A stretch of DNA of 64,000 nucleotides, taken from assembly GCA_017462015.1 (NCBI GenBank), contig JAFTRX010000071.1:62001-126000 (forward strand), given 5' to 3'. Of the stretch, positions 25,890 through 33,219 are shown piece by piece. This DNA comes from Lentisphaeria bacterium. Its GTDB lineage: Bacteria; Verrucomicrobiota; Lentisphaeria; Victivallales; Victivallaceae. Made by a program: the position numbers and the translations under genes. The notes under the pieces were generated by a model that saw nothing but the letters and a program-made list of their open reading frames with translations, was not told where the DNA came from and did no database searches. Within the stretch, counting starts at the first letter, position 1. Every line of letters begins with the position of its first letter.

Positions 25890-25922
25890 AACGCGCATCA
25901 CCCGGAACGGGAAATGCGCGTT
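25890..25922 (-). terminator. Intrinsic terminator after the acidic zinc-ribbon gene
   Basis: AACGCGCAT (25890-25898) pairs with ATGCGCGTT (25914-25922). On the minus strand the stem is followed by a run of seven T residues. Confidence 0.85.
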
Positions 25923-25939
25923 GCAAAATCAAGATGAAA

Positions 25940-26350
25940 TCAGCGGCGCTTTCCGCCTTTTCCGGACTTGCCTTTTTTATCATCGGCATCGGCATCATCC
26001 TCTTCATCTTCAAACTCTACAAACTCCAGCGCGCCGTCGTCTAAATCATCATCAAGATCCAGATCGAACTCTTCGTCCGCAAATTCGCTGTCCAAATCGT
26101 CATCAAAGAAGATGTTGTCATCGTCCAGGTCTGCACGGGCAAAGTCGTTGTCATCATCATCGAGTTCGCTGAAAACATCCTCATTGACATCGACTTCGTA
26201 ATCGTCAGCAAATTCGTCAGAATCCTCCGGGTCATCCAAAAAAGAGCTGACTGCTCCGATAGATGCGCCGCACTCCGGACAGCAACCGTCCTCGGCTTCG
26301 ATATCGCTTTCACGCACTTCAACATTGCAATAAGGGCAGGTGGTAGCCAT
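25940..26350 (-). CDS. Small acidic zinc-ribbon protein
   Basis: 136 residues. Residues 1-28 form a zinc ribbon with CPYC and CPEC (Cys 5, 8, 24, 27 approx.). From about residue 38 to 122 the chain is overwhelmingly Asp/Glu with scattered Phe/Leu, and the last ~12 residues are basic and glycine-rich (KKGKSGKGGKRR). This plan, zinc ribbon plus long acidic tail, recalls the bacterial 'FYDLN acid' type proteins, but I do not claim that family. Function unknown; a nucleic-acid or ribosome-associated role is a guess. AAAGGA precedes the start, and promoter and terminator are both clear. Confidence 0.85.
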   Translation of the reverse strand: MATTCPYCNVEVRESDIEAEDGCCPECGASIGAVSSFLDDPEDSDEFADDYEVDVNEDVFSELDDDDNDFARADLDDDNIFFDDDLDSEFADEEFDLDLDDDLDDGALEFVEFEDEEDDADADDKKGKSGKGGKRR

Positions 26351-26408
26351 TTATAATCCTTTAATTGTTGTTTTTACCACAAAGATACGATCTAACTTCA
26401 AAAAAAGT

Positions 26409-26436
26409 AATATATTGTAAAAAAGTGATTTGTCAA
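26409..26436 (-). promoter_or_regulatory. Promoter for the acidic zinc-ribbon gene
   Basis: On the minus strand TTGACA (26431-26436), 16-bp spacer, TATATT (26409-26414). Confidence 0.7.
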
Positions 26437-26466
26437 GTGTTTTTTGAAAAAAACACTGAAAAAGTT

Positions 26467-26789
26467 CTCAGCTGTCCCGTAAGAAACAACCAACGGCGGC
26501 GCCTCGCGGGCAATCTTGGGGGCAAATCGGCGGACTCAGCTTCAGTCGAGGACGGAAGTCCACTCCTTCAGCTTCGCCTTGATTTACCCCCAACCTTGCA
26601 CCACGATCCATCCGCCGGTCGCGGCAGACCAGTTTTGAACGCAACTCCACTGGTGGCGCGGCGCATGGCGCACGCGCGTTTTGCTTTTCGCAAAACAAAA
26701 TCTGACAAAATCACTTTTTCAAAATCCTATTTTCTTCCGCTGAAAAAATTGAAAAACAAGCATTTCGCTGATTTTATGGGATAACTGCT
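26467..26789 (-). repeat. Copy A of the ~322-bp intergenic repeat (MITE-like), 3' of rpsD
   Basis: This occupies most of the 605-bp gap between the zinc-ribbon gene and rpsD. It aligns end to end with copy B (27713-28034). Ends are CTCAGCTGTCCCGTAA and, read inward from the right, AGCAGTTATCCCATAA. It contains the central hairpin (arms 26516-26528 and 26581-26593) and the GTTTTGC-type hairpin near 26680. No target duplication is visible (flanks GAAAAAGTT and ATTTTTTTT). Beyond its right end, 26845-26890 holds an inverted fragment of the same family (ATAAGAACAACCTACGGC on the minus strand). Confidence 0.85.
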
Positions 26790-26888
26790 ATTTTTTTTAA
26801 CAACTGCTTTATAAAAGACTCTTTTGCGACGGTGGAAATGCGTTCAAAACCAATATGAACGCGACCGGTGGCCGTAGGTTGTTCTTAT

Positions 26889-26924
26889 AAAAAAAGACCG
26901 TTGCAAAACCTTTGGTTTTGCAAC
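26889..26924 (-). terminator. Intrinsic terminator of rpsD, shared sequence with the Gfo/Idh terminator
   Basis: GTTGCAAAACC (26900-26910) pairs with GGTTTTGCAAC (26914-26924). On the minus strand it is followed by GGTC and seven T residues, then ATAAGAACAACCTACGGC. Confidence 0.88.
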
Positions 26925-26955
26925 AGCCTCTTTTTTGAGCTTACGCTTCGGTAAA

Positions 26956-27558
26956 TTACCGGGCGTAGTATTCGACGACGCTCATGATCTTGACCGGAAC
27001 CGGAATCTCCTCGAGCTGGGGAGCGCGGACCAGGGTCGCTTTGAGGTTGTCGAGATCGACTTCCATGTACGGAGGAACGATGTTGTTGCTCTTCTTGGCA
27101 GCTTCAGCAGCGGCGGGAGACTTGGCGGCATCAATGGAGATGACCTGACCTTCTTTGATCACGCAGCTGGAACGGTCAACGCGTTTGCCATCGACGAGGA
27201 TGTGACCATGGTTGACGATCTGCTTGGCAGCGAAGATGGTCGGAGCGAAACCGGCGCGATAGACCAGCGCATCGAGACGCATTTCGAGGCTGCGGAACAA
27301 CTTTTCGTGAGTAAGACCGAGACCGCTTTTGGCCTTGGCGAAAGCGATGCGAAGCTGCTTTTCGCTGATGGCATAGTAGTTGCGGAGTTTCTGTTTTTCC
27401 AGAAGCAATTCGCCGTAGGTGGAAAGTTTGACGCGACGGCCCTTACCATGGGGACCTGCAGCATACGGACGCTTGACGCTCGGACATTTCGGGTCGCCCC
27501 AGAGGCACTGACCGATACGACGACAGAATTTGTGTTTTGCTCGACTTGCGGTTGGCAT
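26956..27558 (-). CDS. rpsD: 30S ribosomal protein S4
   Basis: About 200 residues. The N-terminal zinc-type region has CRRIGQCLWGDPKCP (C+ form), then KLSTYGELLLEKQKLRNYYAISEKQ. The S4 RNA-binding domain has LEMRLDALVYRAGFAPT near 93 and QIVNHGHILVDGKRVD near 118. S4 binds 16S rRNA early in 30S assembly. The start ATG 27558 has AAGGG upstream; a TTG two codons earlier is less likely. The gene stands alone, outside an S13-S11-S4-rpoA cluster, and lies between two copies of the repeat family. Confidence 0.95.
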   Translation of the reverse strand: MPTASRAKHKFCRRIGQCLWGDPKCPSVKRPYAAGPHGKGRRVKLSTYGELLLEKQKLRNYYAISEKQLRIAFAKAKSGLGLTHEKLFRSLEMRLDALVYRAGFAPTIFAAKQIVNHGHILVDGKRVDRSSCVIKEGQVISIDAAKSPAAAEAAKKSNNIVPPYMEVDLDNLKATLVRAPQLEEIPVPVKIMSVVEYYAR

Positions 27559-27655
27559 AACCAATCCCTTTCTTTTTAAATTTGTTTATCTCCGGCACTC
27601 CGGGTGTCAAGCCTTATATTATATAATGGGGCCCGAAATACCAACGTATTTGTAT

Positions 27656-27683
27656 AATATACACCGAAATCGGCTGTTTTCAA
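27656..27683 (-). promoter_or_regulatory. Promoter for rpsD
   Basis: On the minus strand TTGAAA (27678-27683), 16-bp spacer, TATATT (27656-27661). It lies between rpsD and repeat copy B, so the repeat has not split it. The leader is about 90 bases. Confidence 0.6.
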
Positions 27684-27703
27684 GCAATATTTTCTTTTTT
27701 TGC

Positions 27704-28043
27704 GTAAAATATCACAGCTTTCCCATAAGAAACGACCTGCGGCGGCGCCTCGTGGGCAATCTTGGGGGCAAATCTGCGGACTCAGCTTCAGTCGAGGACG
27801 GAAGTCCACTCCTTCAGCTTCGCCTTGATTTACCCCCAACCTTGCACCACGATCCATCCGCCGATCGCGACAAAGCATTTTGAACGCAGTGTCACTGGTG
27901 GCGCGGCGCATGGCGCACGCGCGTTTTGCTTGCGCAAAACAAAATCTGACAAAATCACTTTTTCAAAATCTTATTTTCTTCCGCTGCAAAAATTGAAAAA
28001 ACAAACTTTTTTCTTATTTTATGGGATATCTGTGGTAAAATAT
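27704..28043 (-). mobile_element. Copy B of the repeat family: MITE-like element with terminal inverted repeats and 9-bp target duplication
   Basis: The element proper is 27713-28034 (322 bp). Its ends are CACAGCTTTCCCATAA and, read inward from the right, CACAGATATCCCATAA: 14 of 16 positions match. It is bounded by the direct repeat GTAAAATAT at 27704-27712 and 28035-28043, as expected for a 9-bp target duplication. There is no transposase gene inside. It carries the central hairpin (arms 27762-27774 and 27827-27839) and a 7-bp GTTTTGC/GCAAAAC stem with loop TTGC near 27925. It sits 3 bp past the stop codon of the U32 peptidase gene and fills the gap before rpsD. Confidence 0.85.
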
Positions 28044-28045
28044 CA

Positions 28046-30277
28046 TCAGTTCCACTCCTTATCAAAATTAAATGTCGCGGTGTCGGCATTTTTCCAGTGC
28101 GCATTGCGCAAATCGTAGAAGTCGTACAACTGCGCCATGCGCGGAATGGACATCACCTGTACCGGAAATATCCGGGACAGACCGCTTTTGTGGTCGTAAC
28201 GCAACTCAAACTTGTTGCCGCGCGCATCGTTGAATGCTCCATCAAAGGGGATTTTTGCCCGGGTGACAAGCAGTGCCGGACGTCCCAAACGGTAGCACTC
28301 AAGTTCAATCTCTGCTTTCTGGCGCAAATCTTTGATCTCTTTTTCCGTCATCTCCACATGCGCGGTCGCGCGTGTCACGTTAAACCGGTTCAGCTCTTTC
28401 AAACACATGCTGTTGCACACCGGAAGCGGCGCGGAGACTATGAGTTTTACATCGTTATATTTTTCCATAAGAGTCAAACCGAAAAGCGACGTTATCCGGA
28501 AACGCCGGATGCCTTGTTTGTATGCAAATGCAATCGCTTTTTCCACCGAAGCCAACCGCGCTTCCGGGCAAAATTCCGGCAAGATGGCTTCTTGTGTCAT
28601 CTTGTTGATGTCAAAAAGATTGTCCGCTCTGATCGCCCGCCGGTCAGCCGGTTCGGCGCCGTTGGGTTTCATCGCAACGGTTTCAATCAGATGGGCATCT
28701 TCAGGAAGTTCCAGCGGTCGGATCATCCGGTAATCACAGAGAAATTTGTCCAGTGCCATGGCGCTGTTGCTGCCGGAGATGATTTGTTCCGGCGTGACGG
28801 CGGCATGGAACGCTTCCCAGAAATCCCGGCGGATTTGCTTCAACAATGACCCGGGGAAAAAGTACGCGCCATCAATGGATACTTTGCTGTTTCTTCCCGA
28901 AACAAAATCGGCGGAATTGCTTTCTGCGAATGCATTTTTGACCGTATTTTCATCCAACGGATGCTTGGCGGCATCCTGAAGTTCCAGCGGGAACTCCATG
29001 GTGGCGAACCCGGCATTTTCCACAGCCACTTTTAGCAAATCACGGGTAATGCTGATGTTGAGATCGACCTCTTTGCGGCGTTGCGGCAGTGCGGCGATCC
29101 GTTTTGTGTAATCGGTGAAACTTTCTCCGATTTTGAAAACGATGCCATCATAGGGGACAGCCTTGTCGCAGCAGACAAAGACCTTATCTCCCGCCATCGC
29201 CCGCTTGACCGACTGATTGTTGACAAACATTTTGGTCAGCGTTACCGCCGTGCCGTCATCTCCGGAGTGCGGCTGGATCCGCAAGCGGTCGCCCATAAAC
29301 AATCTCTTGCCGGTGGTGAAGAGGAATCCGCGTTCTTCAACACTTTCAATATTGCCGACCCGCATACCGGCAGCTCCGAGAGAATCCGGTTTGATAAGCT
29401 CTTTGGCACTGGCATCCTGATAAAATCCGGTAGACCATTTGCGGCCGCAGGTGCGGCTCAACATGTTGCGCGCCTCCGGCAGAGCTGAGGCAAAATCTTC
29501 ATCCGGAGTGTCCAGCAGCATCCGGTAAGCCTTTACCGTGTTTGAAACATAATCCACCTGGCGCAACCGTCCTTCGATTTTGAGTGAATCGACTCCGATT
29601 TTTCTGAGTTGCGGAATCAGCTCAGCCGCACACAAGTCTTGCGGAGAAAAGAAGAAGCCGTTGCCGTTTTTGGAGTAATACCGGCGGCGGCAGGGCTGCT
29701 TGCATTTACCGCGGTTTCCGCTCCAACCTCCCAGATAGGAGGAAAAGAGACAACTTCCGGAAAGCGAACAGCACAGCGCACCGTGGATGAATACTTCTAT
29801 TTCAAGCTTGGTACGTTTACGGATGGCGGACAACTCTTCCAGAGTCAACTGCCGCTCCAAAACCACCCGGGACAACCCCAGTTTCTCAGCCAGCTTCATC
29901 CCCGCAGAGTTGTGAATGCCCATCTGGGTAGAGCCGTGCAGCTCAAGGTTCGGGAAATATTCCCGTGCCGTGCGCAACACGCCCAGATCCTGAACCAGAA
30001 CTCCGTCCGGCGCGATGTCATTCACCTCCGCCAGCATCTCCAGCAGCTCCGGCAATTCGCACTCTTTGATCAATGTATTCAATGTAAGATAGACTTTCCG
30101 TCCGTTTTTATGCGCGTAATCGACCACCGCCCGCAGTTGTTCCGGGGTGAAGTTGTCTCCTCGTTCCCGGGCGTTGAATTTTGCCAGACCGGCATAGACG
30201 GCATCGGCACCGGCATCAAAGGCGGCAAGGGCACACGCGGCGTTGCCCGCCGGTGAAAGCAGTTCCGGAATTTTCAT
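28046..30277 (-). CDS. U32 family peptidase / RlhA-like rRNA hydroxylation protein
   Basis: 743 residues. The N-terminal TIM-barrel part starts PELLSPAGNAACALAAFDAGADAVYAG and carries the U32 signature EVFIHGALCCSLSGSCLFSS near 165-185. The Cys residues of this block and of the following GKCKQPCR match the iron-sulfur-binding set of this family. A long C-terminal region (DUF3656-like) continues to the end. Members of this size (E. coli RlhA/YdcP) are needed for 23S rRNA C2501 hydroxylation, so an RNA-modification role is more likely than proteolysis. GGAG precedes ATG 30277. Repeat copy B lies directly behind its stop. Confidence 0.9.
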   Translation of the reverse strand: MKIPELLSPAGNAACALAAFDAGADAVYAGLAKFNARERGDNFTPEQLRAVVDYAHKNGRKVYLTLNTLIKECELPELLEMLAEVNDIAPDGVLVQDLGVLRTAREYFPNLELHGSTQMGIHNSAGMKLAEKLGLSRVVLERQLTLEELSAIRKRTKLEIEVFIHGALCCSLSGSCLFSSYLGGWSGNRGKCKQPCRRRYYSKNGNGFFFSPQDLCAAELIPQLRKIGVDSLKIEGRLRQVDYVSNTVKAYRMLLDTPDEDFASALPEARNMLSRTCGRKWSTGFYQDASAKELIKPDSLGAAGMRVGNIESVEERGFLFTTGKRLFMGDRLRIQPHSGDDGTAVTLTKMFVNNQSVKRAMAGDKVFVCCDKAVPYDGIVFKIGESFTDYTKRIAALPQRRKEVDLNISITRDLLKVAVENAGFATMEFPLELQDAAKHPLDENTVKNAFAESNSADFVSGRNSKVSIDGAYFFPGSLLKQIRRDFWEAFHAAVTPEQIISGSNSAMALDKFLCDYRMIRPLELPEDAHLIETVAMKPNGAEPADRRAIRADNLFDINKMTQEAILPEFCPEARLASVEKAIAFAYKQGIRRFRITSLFGLTLMEKYNDVKLIVSAPLPVCNSMCLKELNRFNVTRATAHVEMTEKEIKDLRQKAEIELECYRLGRPALLVTRAKIPFDGAFNDARGNKFELRYDHKSGLSRIFPVQVMSIPRMAQLYDFYDLRNAHWKNADTATFNFDKEWN

Positions 30278-30283
30278 GATTTT

Positions 30284-31471
30284 TTACTCCAATTTTATTC
30301 GCGGGTCAGCCCAGGCGTATGCCAGATCCGCCAGCAGATTCATTATGACAAAGAGCAGTGCGCTCAAAAACACCAATGCTTTAAGCAGCTGCAAATCACT
30401 GGTGTTCAGTGCTTCGATTCCGGCAAATCCCAAGCCGGGGATGCCGAAGAATGATTCCAGAAGCAAGCTCCCGGTAAAGAGGAACGGCAATCCGGCGCTG
30501 ATGCGGGTGATTATCTGTATCAGCGAGTTGCGCAACAGATGCCGACCGTAAAGCCGGAGCGGTGAACATCCTTTTGCCGCTGCGGTGCGCAAATACTCTT
30601 TGCGCAGTTCATCAAGAAATACGGTGCGGAAGAAACGGATATTACTGCCGCAACCGCAAATTATCCCGATCAATACCGGCAATCCGTAATTCGCGATCCC
30701 GTCATATCCCCATACCGGAAAAAGTTCCAATTGGTAGCCCAGTATCCATTGACCGAAGATGATCGCGGCAAGATAACTTATGCTCATGGAGACGATGGAG
30801 AGCAGTGTTATCATCCGGTCTGCCAGGTGTCCGGCGCAGGCGGCGGCGGTAAGGGCAAAGATTATACCGAAGATGATTTCTCCGGCAAAAATCGGCAGCA
30901 TCAGCGACAGCGAGGGTTTCATCCCGCGCGCCAGAACGGTTGAAATTTTCTCCTGTGTAAGCAGCGTGTTGCCGAAGTTGAAACATGTGACAAAGGGAAA
31001 TGTGCGTTTGAACCAGATCACTTCCCGGAATGATTTGGTAAGTTGGCTGTTCCAGGGGGAATCCTGTTTGCGGAACACATCGACCCGGACGATTTTCTCT
31101 TTCTCAGGAGCCTTCAACGTTACGCTTTTAGACTCATCGGAAACATCTGAGTATTGCGTGTTTCCATTGGTGTATTGAATTCGCAATGTTATATTTTTGC
31201 GGGGGAAGTTGCGCTTGAGCGTTACTGTTGATAAAGGCGCACCGTTATAGGCGTTAAATGCTTCACTGCGGCAATATTTGCCATAAAACAGCGGCAGATC
31301 GCCGCCCAGCGCTTCCCGGAAGTGTTCGATTTCTTCCGGCAAGGCATTTTTTCCCAACACCGCTGCCGCCGGGTCACCGGCTGACATGTTAAAGAGGACA
31401 AAGGTCAATATCAACACTCCGGCAATAACCCAAAGTGAGTAGAAACTCCGCCGTATAACGTAGCTCAACAT
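30284..31471 (-). CDS. OppB/YejB-type ABC transporter permease
   Basis: 395 residues. The N-terminal membrane segment has FLLFNMSAGDPA-like sequence (VLFNMSAGDPAAAVLG) typical of DppB/OppB/YejB. A soluble region of about 130 residues (60-190) sits between the first and second membrane segments. The C-terminal permease domain carries the EAA-type loop DELRKEYLRTAAAKGCS near 290. It ends in the usual GIPGLG / LADLAYAWADPRI block. The long insert resembles the YejB subgroup. The matching OppC permease and binding protein are not adjacent; the orphan OppF-like ATPase at 24.2 kb is the nearest candidate partner. Its stop is 6 bp upstream of the U32 start, so the two form an operon. Confidence 0.88.
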   Translation of the reverse strand: MLSYVIRRSFYSLWVIAGVLILTFVLFNMSAGDPAAAVLGKNALPEEIEHFREALGGDLPLFYGKYCRSEAFNAYNGAPLSTVTLKRNFPRKNITLRIQYTNGNTQYSDVSDESKSVTLKAPEKEKIVRVDVFRKQDSPWNSQLTKSFREVIWFKRTFPFVTCFNFGNTLLTQEKISTVLARGMKPSLSLMLPIFAGEIIFGIIFALTAAACAGHLADRMITLLSIVSMSISYLAAIIFGQWILGYQLELFPVWGYDGIANYGLPVLIGIICGCGSNIRFFRTVFLDELRKEYLRTAAAKGCSPLRLYGRHLLRNSLIQIITRISAGLPFLFTGSLLLESFFGIPGLGFAGIEALNTSDLQLLKALVFLSALLFVIMNLLADLAYAWADPRIKLE

Positions 31472-31558
31472 GATTTCTTTATCCTCTTTGCTTCAAACAA
31501 ACCACGGACGGATATTGCCGTGTTTTGTGCAATATCCGTCCGGAATACAAACAAACGA

Positions 31559-33178
31559 TTATTTCTGCGCCGCCTGCGGGGCAGGGGTGGCAGGTGCCGG
31601 AGTTTTAAACTCAGCGCCGTAGGGGGTGAGCATCAAACTGGTGATAAGCCAGATAAAAAGGAAGGTCATCACGATGACAGAGTAAAGCCGGTAGGTGAGT
31701 TTTTTCCGGATCGCCATCATTCCCATGCGCAACAGCGCAAAGAGCAGCACGGCAGCACGGATGATCGTGATCTGTTCCCAGTTGCTGAATTTTGCCGGAA
31801 GCAGGTCAGCCCACGGGTAAACCAGAAGCGTTCCGGCAACGGCGAAGAACGCAAAAAGCATGAACAATTTTGCTTTGCCTTTGATGATCGTCCCGGGACG
31901 GCGCAACGCCTTCATACCGATATCTTTCCGGTAGAACATGTCTTTGAAGCTGATCGGCTTGACGCCGTAATATGCGTTATAAATGGCGTTGCGGATGGAG
32001 CTGCCGGTGGCAGAAACACCCAGCACGCGACCGCCGGCAGTGACGATCTTGCCATCTTTTTCAGCAGTACCGCAGTGGAAAACCACAGCGCCGGTTTCGG
32101 CAGCTTTGTCTAAACCTGTGATTTCAAAACCGTTCTCATACTTTCCGGGATAACCGCCGGAAGCGAGGACGACCGAAATCGCGGCATCTTTGCTCCATTT
32201 GAGTTCAGCTTTGTCCAGTTCTCCGGTGGCAGTCTTGTACAGCACATCGTACCAGTCACCTTCAAAGCGGCGCATCACCGGCTGGATTTCCGGGTCACCG
32301 AAACGGACGTTGAATTCCAGAACTTTGGGAACGCCGTCTTCAATCATCAATCCGCAGAAAATAACACCACGGAAGTTGAGCTTTTCTTCGTTGATACCTT
32401 TGAGGAACGGTTGAAGGATCTCTTTGTCGATACGTTCACTCACTTCTTTGGTCACGACCGGGGCAGGGGAGTAAGCTCCCATTCCGCCGGTATTGGGGCC
32501 GCGGTCGCGGTCAAAAATACGCTTGTGATCCTGGCTGGAAACCAGCGGAATGATGGTTTTGCCGTCGGTCAGAGCCAGAATGGATGCCTCTTCTCCGGTG
32601 AGCATCTCTTCAATGACGACCCGGGTACCGGCACTGCCGAAGGCGCCATTGAAACATTCGTTGACAAAATCTTTGGCGCCGGTGCAATTTTCCGCGACCA
32701 GCACGCCTTTTCCGGCGGCGAGACCATCGGCTTTGACGACGATACCTTTGACTTTGCTGACGGAAAACTGTTCATCAATATATTTGCACGCCGCTTCGGC
32801 GTTGTCAAACGTGGCGTATGCCGCAGTCGGAATGTTGTACTTCACCATGAACTGCTTGGCAAAATCTTTGCTGCCTTCGAGCTGCGCGGCAACTTTGTCC
32901 GGTCCGAAGATGGCGAGGTTTTGCGCTTTGAAAACGTCGACCACACCTGCGCACAACGGGGCTTCCGGACCGACCACGGTGAAATCAATGGCGTTGCTTT
33001 TGGCAAATTCGGCAAGTTTATCCAACTCATCAACTTTGATATTCACACATTCGGCATCTTTGGCGATACCGGCGTTACCCGGCGCGCAAAAGACTTTCTC
33101 CACTTGCGGGCTGTTTTTCAGCTGCCACACCAGAGCGTGTTCACGCCCGCCGGAACCGATAACAAGGACTTTTTTCAT
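31559..33178 (-). CDS. purD: Phosphoribosylamine--glycine ligase with a C-terminal three-helix membrane extension
   Basis: Residues 1-425 are a complete PurD: VLVIGSGGREHALVWQL at the start, GPEAPLCAGVVD, the ATP-grasp core with VKADGLAAGKGVLVA near 145, HKRIFDRDRGPNTGGMGAYSPAPV near 210, VLEFNVRFGDPE near 285, and the usual end FKDMFYRKDIGMKAL. In the same frame follow about 114 extra residues with three hydrophobic segments (near 438-455, 470-490, 498-516) and a Pro/Ala tail (TPAPATPAP). PurD makes glycinamide ribonucleotide in the cytoplasm; the extension would tether it to the inner membrane. There is no break between the parts in this sequence. The downstream gene is OppB-like, so the membrane part is not a piece of a neighbour. 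Confidence 0.92.
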   Translation of the reverse strand: MKKVLVIGSGGREHALVWQLKNSPQVEKVFCAPGNAGIAKDAECVNIKVDELDKLAEFAKSNAIDFTVVGPEAPLCAGVVDVFKAQNLAIFGPDKVAAQLEGSKDFAKQFMVKYNIPTAAYATFDNAEAACKYIDEQFSVSKVKGIVVKADGLAAGKGVLVAENCTGAKDFVNECFNGAFGSAGTRVVIEEMLTGEEASILALTDGKTIIPLVSSQDHKRIFDRDRGPNTGGMGAYSPAPVVTKEVSERIDKEILQPFLKGINEEKLNFRGVIFCGLMIEDGVPKVLEFNVRFGDPEIQPVMRRFEGDWYDVLYKTATGELDKAELKWSKDAAISVVLASGGYPGKYENGFEITGLDKAAETGAVVFHCGTAEKDGKIVTAGGRVLGVSATGSSIRNAIYNAYYGVKPISFKDMFYRKDIGMKALRRPGTIIKGKAKLFMLFAFFAVAGTLLVYPWADLLPAKFSNWEQITIIRAAVLLFALLRMGMMAIRKKLTYRLYSVIVMTFLFIWLITSLMLTPYGAEFKTPAPATPAPQAAQK

Positions 33179-33219
33179 TTTTTCAATCTTTCAGTTTATA
33201 TGTTTTAAAGGATGATTCT

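Noticed and set aside
26468-26698. A 76-codon minus-strand frame inside copy A (with a related frame in copy B and at 52339 in copy D) containing a shared VNQGEAEGVDF-like peptide
   Set aside because: The frame breaks between copies A/B and D, the covarying stem change alters the amino acid (Gly to Trp), and no ribosome site precedes it. RNA or DNA structure explains the conservation better than a protein.
26458-26798. Target-site duplication around repeat copy A
   Set aside because: Flanks are GAAAAAGTT and ATTTTTTTT; they do not match, so insertion history cannot be shown for this copy.
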